28,103 bases of DNA, taken from positions 1-28,103 of the forward strand of contig DUHN01000047.1 of the NCBI GenBank assembly GCA_013330825.1, written 5' to 3'. A program made the position numbers and the translations under genes. A model generated the notes under the pieces. That model was not told the origin of the DNA. It did no database searches and saw only the letters and a list, made by a program, of their open reading frames with translations. Each line of letters starts with the position of its first letter. The stretch's first letter is position 1. Source of the stretch: Candidatus Woesearchaeota archaeon. Lineage in GTDB: Archaea; Nanobdellota; Nanobdellia; Woesearchaeales; GW2011-AR4. Shown here piece after piece: positions 22,496 to 28,103 of the stretch.

Positions 22496-22661
22496 GCGTG
22501 CTTACCATCTTCAAACGCTCCATTGTCGGGATGGATAAGGCTGCCTCCCCGTAGTCCACGCAGTGGATGCCGGAGGTGCGCCTCCGGGCAGGGGCAAGTC
22601 CCCCGACGACGCCCTGGATGTATGAGACACTAGCGTTTGACCTCAAGGATGCTAAACACGC
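22496..22661 (-). ncRNA. Structured RNA element in the eS6-aIF2 gamma spacer
   Basis: The intergenic region folds on itself. Outer arms 22496-22519 and 22632-22661 match as an imperfect inverted repeat: 5 bp GCGTG/CACGC, then a 3-bp TTA/TAA and a 4-bp CATC/GATG stem, ending in a perfect 9-bp TCAAACGCT/AGCGTTTGA. Inside are GTCGGG/CCCGAC (22525-22530 with 22602-22607), CTGCC/GGCAG, TCCAC/GTGGA (22555-22567) and CCGGAGG-TGCG-CCTCCGG (22570-22587). The strand is assigned from co-transcription with the operon; wobble pairs do not decide it. It matches no RNA family I can name. Confidence 0.4.
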
Positions 22662-22663
22662 TA

Positions 22664-23059
22664 TTACTGTTGCTTCGGCGCCTCAGCCGGGAAAAGCTCC
22701 GCGAGGGGCTTCTCCCCTTCCTTCAGCACCTTGAGATTGATCTGAGAAATCCTGTCGTGGACCTTGTGGCCGCACACGGTCTTGCGCATCGCGACGCCCT
22801 TCTCCGCTCCGCTGAACCCCACCCCTCCCAGGATGGTGATGCGCTTCCGCTGCCCGAGGATGCCGCGCCTCATGGGAAATCCGCAGTGGTCAGACCCCCC
22901 CGTAAGCTGGAATTCATAGCCGGGCATGCCGAGCGCGTCCCCCTTGAGGGATTGGCCGATGTTCATGCCGACCAGCGGCTTCGCTTCCGCCTCCTTGACC
23001 TCCTTCTTGTAGGTCTTTCCCGTCTTCGGGTCCCCGATGGATAGCTTGAATGTCGCCAT
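22664..23059 (-). CDS. rps6e: Small-subunit ribosomal protein eS6
   Basis: This is a 131-residue archaeal eS6. Family stretches are KLSIGDPKTGKTY, IGQSLKGDALGMPGYEFQLTGGSD, a GFPMRRGI turn, and an RKTVCGHKVHDRISQIN C-terminal helix region. It has a leader of about 50 bases with a clear Shine-Dalgarno (GGAGGAACA), and TATA sequence near 23132-23141. It is the first gene of the eS6-aIF2 gamma operon. Confidence 0.96.
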   Translation of the reverse strand: MATFKLSIGDPKTGKTYKKEVKEAEAKPLVGMNIGQSLKGDALGMPGYEFQLTGGSDHCGFPMRRGILGQRKRITILGGVGFSGAEKGVAMRKTVCGHKVHDRISQINLKVLKEGEKPLAELFPAEAPKQQ

Positions 23060-23209
23060 TGTTCCTCCACTGAAAACGTGACTGAAAACCAGTATGTTTC
23101 CTTCGGAGAGGAACGGGGGCGGGTTTAAATAGTTTTCCTCCTGCTTTTTTCGTTGTTTTCTCGCCGGACGACCACTATCTTTTTAAGATAAGGCAGGCTA
23201 AGCAGGGCC

Positions 23210-25768
23210 ATGGATAAGGATAAAAAAGAGAGCATAGTAAGATGGCTCTGGCGCAGCGCCATCTCGTTGGGCATCGTTCTCCTCATCCTCGCCGCGTTTG
23301 GCGTCACGCTCCGCCTGAATTTCCTGCTGGGCGACGAGATTATCATCCATCTTTCCCCCCAGCAGGACTCCTTCTGGATCCATTATGGCGAGCAGCGGAT
23401 AGAGGTCATCAACCTTTCCATAGAAACGCCGCTGTACTGCGCCGCCTCCTGCACCTATGCCTTCACTGACAAGGGCCAGGATGTCATGCTCGATGAAGGG
23501 AACCTCACCCTCAGGAACGGGGACCGCTACTTCAGGGAATACCTGCTTTCTCCCTCCCGCGCCGGCCGCGGCCAGGATGTCTACCGCTTTGACGTTACCT
23601 GCCGCAGCATCCATTCCGCGCTCTGCCCTGCGAGGGGGGAGGTGACGTACCGCTCTTCCCTCATCCTCCTCAATTATGACCTTTCGGAGCAGGAGAAGGC
23701 CCTCAGGCAGGAATCGCAGGACATCATGCTCCCCTTCCTTGCGCGCCTCGCCGCCCTTGACATTGCCCTCAAGACCCAGAGCGGGCGTATCGTCCTCCTT
23801 GCGCCGACGGTGAAGATGGACGACCTGCAGGAGCGGAAGGCCGCCATCGAGGGAGGATTCTCCTCTCTGCTCCTGGACACGGAGCGCCTGAAGGCCCTCT
23901 GGAGCGCGGAGAATTACTCCGGCCTCCGGCAGGAGCTTGGCGATTTCCCTCTTGACAACACCTTTGATGCGCTTCAGCGGAACGTAACCATGCTCTCTGC
24001 AGCCGTCGCCGAGAGGATTGCGCTTCACAATGCCTTGGTCAACCGGACGATATCCCTTGTCGCCGAGGCAAATGCCGCCGGTGATATTTATGCCCTGGCC
24101 GTTGCGGCCAATGACTCCCGGCTGAGAGCTGCTGTCTTGGGATTCATCCATCAGGCAAACGAAACGCAGCGGAGCTTCTCCCGCCTTGATTTCAAGGGAT
24201 ACGGCTCTCTCCAGGGCGCGCTGGCGGAATTGTCCGACAGGGAAAAGGCCATAGAAAATGACAGCAAGTCATTGCGCGCAGGAAGCAGGGCAAGGTGGGC
24301 ATTCCTCCTTGCAAAGGAGCGCGACAGGGCATGCCTGCTTTCGGGAGAAGAAGACTCATGCCTCCTCAATGGCACCATGGCCAATATCTATGATGCCTAC
24401 CAACATGAGCTCTCAACGGAATGGCCGTCGTCGACCGTGGTCGCCAGAACATGCTCGGAAATCGCGGACCTGAAACAGGAGCATCTGCGCATCGGGAATG
24501 AAACGCAGCAGCGCCTCAGGGAACAGAACATCTCGTTTCCGGCAGACTCCTCTTTCAACCGATCGGTGACGGATGTTTCCGCCAACATATCGGCGACAAT
24601 CATGGAGGCCTACGCCGAATCACTCTCCGCCGTCAACGACCCGGCATTCGCCGATCTTCTCTCTCTCTGGATGGGTGCCCCTTCCTCAACAGCAATGAAC
24701 GGGACAGGAATCCGGGAAGCGAAAGACTACCTCCTCGCGCATCTGGACATAGGGCAGGACACTGCTGCATATGAGGCGTCATTCTGCCCCCTGCCGGCGC
24801 AATTTTCCCATGCCCTCCTCCCGGCAAACCTGACTGCTACCGTCGATCCTCCTCTCCCCCCCGTCAATTCCACCATCGGGACCAGTCTGCCGGACAACCC
24901 GGCCCTGTGCTGCATCTTCGGCGAGTGCGCGCCCTGCTGCACGGCACCATCCTGCGCCAGCCAGGAGGAGACCTTCCCCATCATCTTCCTCCACGGCCAC
25001 GCGTTCAACAAGGCAAGCGCTCCCGCCTACTCGCTGGACGCGTTCAACCTCATCCAGTACGCGCTCGAGGAGGAAGGCTACCTCAACGCGGGCATCGTCA
25101 CGCCCCTGACGGCCACCGAGGGGATCTCGGCAGGGGAATGGGGACTCTCCGGCAAGCCGGTCTCGGTGAAGGCAAGCTACTACCTTGACGCCTACCTGGA
25201 GGGGAAGCAGTACGTCATCATTCCCACGAAAAGCGAGAACATCGACACCTATGCCCTTCGCCTGAAGGACGTCATCGCCACCGTCAAGGAGCGCACGGGC
25301 AGGGAGAAGGTCAACATCGTCGCGCATTCCATGGGAGGCCTTGTCGCCAGGCGCTATATGCAGGCCTTCGGTGATGCGGACGTGAACAGGCTCATCATGA
25401 TTGCGACCCCTAATCAAGGCATAGCGGGAAAAGTGAACGACCTCTGCCCGCTCTTCGGCGAGGAGAAGGAATGCCAGGACATGCAGCCTGGCAGCCTGTT
25501 TCTCAACAGGCTCAACGACCCCTCCCGGCAGCCGCAGCGCGTGCAGCTCTACACCATCGCCGGCATAGGGTGCGATACCGACAGGAAAGACGGCGACGGC
25601 GTGGTTGCCGCCGAAAGCGCCCATCTCCCGCAGGCAGAGCAGTTCAACGTCTCGGGGACGTGCGGCGGCATCTTCGGCGAGCAGCTCCACACGGCCTTGC
25701 TCGACATCAGCAGATACCCGCAGACGATGGAGATCATCAAGAGCGCACTTCGCGGGGATTCTTCCTGA
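23210..25768 (+). CDS. Membrane-anchored ectodomain with C-terminal alpha/beta lipase-like domain
   Basis: This is an 852-residue exported protein. Residues 13-35 (WRSAISLGIVLLILAAFGV) are an N-terminal transmembrane anchor. The region up to about 560 is a helical, cysteine-containing ectodomain with about sixteen N-x-S/T sequons, which in archaea are commonly N-glycosylated. A Cys-rich link (CCIFGECAPCC) follows. The last 270 residues are an alpha/beta hydrolase: FLHGH oxyanion region (His595), nucleophile Ser707 in AHSMGG, Asp796 (or Asp794) in DGDGVV, and His827 in EQLHT. This suggests an extracellular esterase or lipase, or a PGAP1-like GPI/lipid enzyme. TATA-like TTTTTAA at 23180-23186 fits a leaderless ATG. 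The substrate is unknown. Confidence 0.85.
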   Translation: MDKDKKESIVRWLWRSAISLGIVLLILAAFGVTLRLNFLLGDEIIIHLSPQQDSFWIHYGEQRIEVINLSIETPLYCAASCTYAFTDKGQDVMLDEGNLTLRNGDRYFREYLLSPSRAGRGQDVYRFDVTCRSIHSALCPARGEVTYRSSLILLNYDLSEQEKALRQESQDIMLPFLARLAALDIALKTQSGRIVLLAPTVKMDDLQERKAAIEGGFSSLLLDTERLKALWSAENYSGLRQELGDFPLDNTFDALQRNVTMLSAAVAERIALHNALVNRTISLVAEANAAGDIYALAVAANDSRLRAAVLGFIHQANETQRSFSRLDFKGYGSLQGALAELSDREKAIENDSKSLRAGSRARWAFLLAKERDRACLLSGEEDSCLLNGTMANIYDAYQHELSTEWPSSTVVARTCSEIADLKQEHLRIGNETQQRLREQNISFPADSSFNRSVTDVSANISATIMEAYAESLSAVNDPAFADLLSLWMGAPSSTAMNGTGIREAKDYLLAHLDIGQDTAAYEASFCPLPAQFSHALLPANLTATVDPPLPPVNSTIGTSLPDNPALCCIFGECAPCCTAPSCASQEETFPIIFLHGHAFNKASAPAYSLDAFNLIQYALEEEGYLNAGIVTPLTATEGISAGEWGLSGKPVSVKASYYLDAYLEGKQYVIIPTKSENIDTYALRLKDVIATVKERTGREKVNIVAHSMGGLVARRYMQAFGDADVNRLIMIATPNQGIAGKVNDLCPLFGEEKECQDMQPGSLFLNRLNDPSRQPQRVQLYTIAGIGCDTDRKDGDGVVAAESAHLPQAEQFNVSGTCGGIFGEQLHTALLDISRYPQTMEIIKSALRGDSS

Positions 25769-25784
25769 TGTCTTTCCCGCCAGC

Positions 25785-26693
25785 TCACAACAACCCGACA
25801 AGCAGCGCCAGCGGGTTCCCCCAGGCAAGGGTGAACGCAAAAGCGAGAAGGAAGCTCGGGATGAAGGGGATGCCCTGCTTCACCAGGACTTTTTTGACGA
25901 GGCCGCGCCGCTCATAGCCCCTGAGCAAGGCGATCTGCCTCTTTGATATCCCCAGATCCTTCGGCCCGCAGACGCGCGTTCCCCTGATGACGACGTCTTT
26001 CGCTATCCAGTCGCCTTCGGTGAGCTTCCTGACGGGCAGCGATACAATCATGCAGGACTTCTCGATGGCCTTGACCAGCAGCCAGACGTAATACATCAGC
26101 GGCACGATGACAAGCAGCCAGAGCAGATACCACTTGAACCATACGTTGTGGATGGGGATGATCAGGAGCACCAGCGCCAGGGCAATGAGGGCAAGAACGA
26201 TGAACCGGGCAGCATGATGCATCTTTCCGCTCGTGAGCCGAGCGAAAGCCAATGAAAATCTCCTCCTGTTCCTGAAGACGAGGAAAATGCTCCACAGCAG
26301 CCCGTAGGCCGCGCCCGCGAAAAGGATGTTGAGCAGCAGCGCGAGCAGGAACGAGTCCCCCCAATGGAGAGGCATGCCAATCGTCGCGCCGAGCCCCATC
26401 AGCATCTTGGAGTCCCCGCCGCCCCACTGCCCAGCGTAGAACATCACCCAGCCGATGCCGAAGCCTACCCCCAGCCCGAGCGCGGAGTTGAGGAGGAAAC
26501 GGTAGTCCCCGGAGAGGGCACTGAGCAGGGTGTTGATGAAGATGCCGAAGAACACGAGGCCATAGTTGAGCATGTCCGGCACTTCCCTCGTCTTCAGGTC
26601 AGTGACCGAGGCGAGGAGCAGGGCGATGCCGCACACGCCGAGCAGCAGCATGCTCACCATTCCGTCGGAAACGGGAAGAAGCGCGATCTCCAT
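25785..26693 (-). CDS. Class III (A24) prepilin/preflagellin peptidase
   Basis: This polytopic aspartyl protease cleaves class III signal peptides of pilins or archaellins. The catalytic residues are Asp32 ([12 protein letters not shown]) and Asp94 (GGGDSKM). The 302-residue protein is longer than the usual ~230-240, with a cytosolic C-terminal part (about 215-275) containing [19 protein letters not shown] and ending in a hydrophobic hairpin. No pilin or archaellin genes lie in the window. Start at 26693 is leaderless from a TATA box shared with the divergent UPF0047 gene. Confidence 0.9.
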   Translation of the reverse strand: MEIALLPVSDGMVSMLLLGVCGIALLLASVTDLKTREVPDMLNYGLVFFGIFINTLLSALSGDYRFLLNSALGLGVGFGIGWVMFYAGQWGGGDSKMLMGLGATIGMPLHWGDSFLLALLLNILFAGAAYGLLWSIFLVFRNRRRFSLAFARLTSGKMHHAARFIVLALIALALVLLIIPIHNVWFKWYLLWLLVIVPLMYYVWLLVKAIEKSCMIVSLPVRKLTEGDWIAKDVVIRGTRVCGPKDLGISKRQIALLRGYERRGLVKKVLVKQGIPFIPSFLLAFAFTLAWGNPLALLVGLL

Positions 26694-26715
26694 CGTGTTT
26701 CCCGGCAGGGGAATG

Positions 26716-26723
26716 TTTATAAA
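26716..26723. promoter_or_regulatory. Symmetric TATA box shared by two divergent leaderless genes
   Basis: The 8-bp palindrome TTTATAAA is centred at 26719.5. It is exactly 26.5 bases from the ATG at 26693 (minus) and 26.5 bases from the ATG at 26746 (plus). No second TATA-like element lies between the two genes. Confidence 0.7.
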
Positions 26724-26745
26724 TATTCTTCTTCATTCCCTGCCC

Positions 26746-27162
26746 ATGAAAACCCGCACCGCCTACCTCACCCTTGAAACGAAGAAGCGCATAGACTTCG
26801 TCAACATAACCTCCCAGGTGGAGGATGAAGTCGGGAAATCCGGCGTGAAGGAAGGGATTGTCCTGATCAACCCGATGCATATCACGGCCTCTGTCTACGT
26901 CAACGACGCGGAGTCCGGACTGCTGCACGATTTCGAGAAATGGCTCGAGAAGCTCGCGCCGAAGGACGTCGGCCTCTATAAGCACAATCTCACTGGGGAG
27001 GACAACGCCTACTCCCATCTGTGGCGCACCGTCATGGGCCGCGAGACAGTCGTCGCCGTCACCAACGGCAGGCTGGACTTCGGTACGTGGGAGCAGGTCT
27101 ACTATGCCGAGTTCGACGGCCAGCGGAAGAAGCGGGTTTTAGTCAAGATTATCGGGGAATGA
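26746..27162 (+). CDS. UPF0047/YjbQ-family protein
   Basis: This 138-residue protein belongs to UPF0047. It has the family histidines in [13 protein letters not shown] (His45), [14 protein letters not shown] (His80, His91) and a C-terminal VLVKIIGE strand. E. coli YjbQ has thiamine phosphate synthase activity in vitro; whether the archaeal member does this is unknown. The reading frame continues upstream, but the ATG at 26746 is preferred because it lies at the leaderless distance from the shared TATA. A longer start would run through the divergent gene's coding region. Confidence 0.88.
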   Translation: MKTRTAYLTLETKKRIDFVNITSQVEDEVGKSGVKEGIVLINPMHITASVYVNDAESGLLHDFEKWLEKLAPKDVGLYKHNLTGEDNAYSHLWRTVMGRETVVAVTNGRLDFGTWEQVYYAEFDGQRKKRVLVKIIGE

Positions 27163-27181
27163 AGTCCTGAAAAATGAAAGA

Positions 27182-27189
27182 TTTATATA
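27182..27189 (+). promoter_or_regulatory. TATA box for the 205-aa orphan
   Basis: TTTATATA is centred 26.5 bases before the ATG at 27212. Confidence 0.75.
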
Positions 27190-27211
27190 CTACTTTTAAG
27201 TACTAACTATT

Positions 27212-27829
27212 ATGGACATCGTAGATATTAAAGCGTTCAAAAAAGGCACGACCAGATTAGTGGATTTGGTTGAAGTGCTTTTTAGGCAAAACGGCTTATT
27301 GCTGACGAGGCCCGGCTATAGCCTGGGTGTACATGATTGGGAAGTGCCAAAAGAGGAAGATTATCGGAGGCAGATTAGAGAAGATGGAGAAGCATTCGAG
27401 AGGACCCAGCCAGCAGAATACAGGAATGAGCCTTCTGTGAAACCACCTTATCTTGAATTTTTTAAATACCTTGAGGGGCACAACCAAGGGGTGAGAGGCG
27501 GGTTCCCTGTTAGGGTAGGGGACATTGTCGGCATACGGAGACTGGGGATAGCCGCATCAGCCGAGCAAAGCAAGTATATCCCGTCTGGACTCGTTGAAGT
27601 CAAACACAACAACCCGATGCTGCCTGAAGGATCAGAAATCAGGGCAGGATACCTTCAAGACACTGGCAAGGTAGCGGAAGCATGGGGAAAAAATCTTTCA
27701 AAGCCACCGTACATCGACCTTTACACGCATCTTGAAAATGGGGCGATGAGGAGCCCCTTGCGCATGGAAAGCGGGAATATCCTACGTTTGAACAGGTTAT
27801 ATATGGCAGAATCGATTGGTTTCAGCTGA
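27212..27829 (+). CDS. Orphan protein with internal duplication (205 aa)
   Basis: This is a 205-residue soluble protein of unknown family. A segment of about 40 residues is duplicated. Residues 77-118 start KPPYLEFFKYLEG and end VRVGDIVGIRRLGIAASAE; residues 164-202 start KPPYIDLYTHLENG and end MESGNILRLNRLYMAESIG. The first 75 residues and the linker (121-163) are unique. The gene is more A/T-rich than its left neighbours. No domain is recognised. Confidence 0.72.
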   Translation: MDIVDIKAFKKGTTRLVDLVEVLFRQNGLLLTRPGYSLGVHDWEVPKEEDYRRQIREDGEAFERTQPAEYRNEPSVKPPYLEFFKYLEGHNQGVRGGFPVRVGDIVGIRRLGIAASAEQSKYIPSGLVEVKHNNPMLPEGSEIRAGYLQDTGKVAEAWGKNLSKPPYIDLYTHLENGAMRSPLRMESGNILRLNRLYMAESIGFS

Positions 27830-27854
27830 TTTCTGTCCTTTGATTTGTCTGACA

Positions 27855-27861
27855 TTTTTTT
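27855..27861 (+). terminator. Possible terminator after the 205-aa gene
   Basis: Seven consecutive T residues occur 26 bases after the stop codon, the type of signal that terminates archaeal transcripts. Confidence 0.45.
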
Positions 27862-27903
27862 CATTGTCAACCAACTTTGCAGTTATGTTTTGATTCTTCT
27901 TTT

Positions 27904-28093
27904 GTCAAGAACCACCGGTCAAACACGCAGAAATCAAAGATTTCTGGTGTCCTGAAAATCTCCGATTTTCATGAGACCGGTGGCATGGTGACAGCAAAAG
28001 CATGAGCCATGTGGTTCTTGACGCTCGGAATTCCGCAAACTCGGCGGTTCTTGAGCACTGCTCATTCCACCAATCAGAGATTGGTGGAATTCC
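27904..28093 (+). repeat. Dense cluster of inverted repeats at the right end
   Basis: No coding frame is evident from 27830 to the window end. GTCAAGAACCAC (27904-27915) pairs perfectly with GTGGTTCTTGAC (28011-28022). The overlapping CCACCGGTC (27912-27920) pairs with GACCGGTGG (27975-27983). Three triloop hairpins follow the pattern AATC-NNN-GATT: CAGAAATC (27928-27935), TGAAAATC (27953-27960) and a 12-bp stem at 28064-28090. GGTTCTTGA is repeated at 28013 and 28046, and GGAATTCC at 28027 and 28086. The identity is unknown. Confidence 0.6.
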
Positions 28094-28103
28094 GTTGTTT
28101 AAA

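Noticed and set aside
22513-22600. SRP RNA or RNase P RNA in the same spacer
   Set aside because: The helix 8 GGAAG/AGCAGCC motif of SRP and the RNase P core sequences are not present in order, and the region is too short.
22523-22609. tRNA-like appearance of the structured spacer
   Set aside because: A 7-8 bp closing stem is present, but there is no T-arm with GTTCRA, no 7-base anticodon loop and no CCA-compatible geometry.
23198-24151. 317-codon minus-strand frame
   Set aside because: It is antisense to the ectodomain gene, lacks a promoter and begins inside the coding region.
24779-25840. 353-codon minus-strand frame
   Set aside because: It is antisense to the lipase-like domain, where the triad residues prove the plus-strand reading.
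27928-28090. CRISPR-like array at the right end
   Set aside because: The hairpins differ in sequence and spacing; there is no repeated unit with regular spacers and no cas gene.

Overview
The window is archaeal. It encodes eS6, eS8, eL37, an Sm-like protein, aIF2 gamma, archaeal-type Pth2, class I lysyl-tRNA synthetase and a type III (A24) signal peptidase. Nearly every gene that starts a transcript has an A/T-only TATA box centred 25-28 bases before its ATG, so most are leaderless. Several membrane and coiled-coil proteins resemble, from memory, families of the DPANN archaea (Woesearchaeota/Pacearchaeota type). That placement is an inference from gene content, not a computed phylogeny. The DNA is fairly GC-rich, genes are densely packed, and I found no tRNA, rRNA, CRISPR array or insertion sequence. 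No stretch over 300 bases is empty; the longest is the structured tail at 27830-28103.

Layout. 1-456 is the N-terminal part of a secreted protein. 492-4894 (minus) is a compact five-gene run: adenosylcobalamin-type ribonucleotide reductase, a small alpha/beta hydrolase, a membrane-bound YdjM-like protein, an Ogg2-type 8-oxoguanine glycosylase and endonuclease III. It joins dNTP synthesis to base-excision repair. 5000-7791 holds a tiny membrane protein, three tandem homologous small membrane proteins and a facing coiled-coil protein. This looks like one uncharacterised membrane module. 8014-9675 is lysS. 10130-11223 is a BlaI-like repressor coupled to an M56-like membrane protease. Then come a metallophosphoesterase, a CPA2 cation/proton antiporter, Pth2, a 38-residue protein, an M29-like metallopeptidase and an orphan 278-residue protein.

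16848-17340 is the LSm-eL37 operon. Next to it is an unusual lactate/malate-dehydrogenase-fold protein, divergent from eS8. 19025-20826 carries three orphan genes, followed by a small zinc-ribbon protein. 21237-23059 (minus) is the eS6-aIF2 gamma operon, whose 194-base spacer is almost entirely an imperfect inverted repeat with internal hairpins. 23210-25768 is a large membrane-anchored, sequon-rich ectodomain ending in a lipase-like domain. 25785-27162 is the A24 peptidase and a UPF0047 protein, expressed divergently from what looks like one symmetric TATA box. 27212-27829 is an orphan with an internal duplication, followed by a region of overlapping inverted repeats.

The strongest leads are the triplicated membrane module, the structured eS6-aIF2 gamma spacer, the ribonucleotide reductase with an altered N-x-C-x-E motif and no cysteine tail, the symmetric divergent promoter, and the structured right end.
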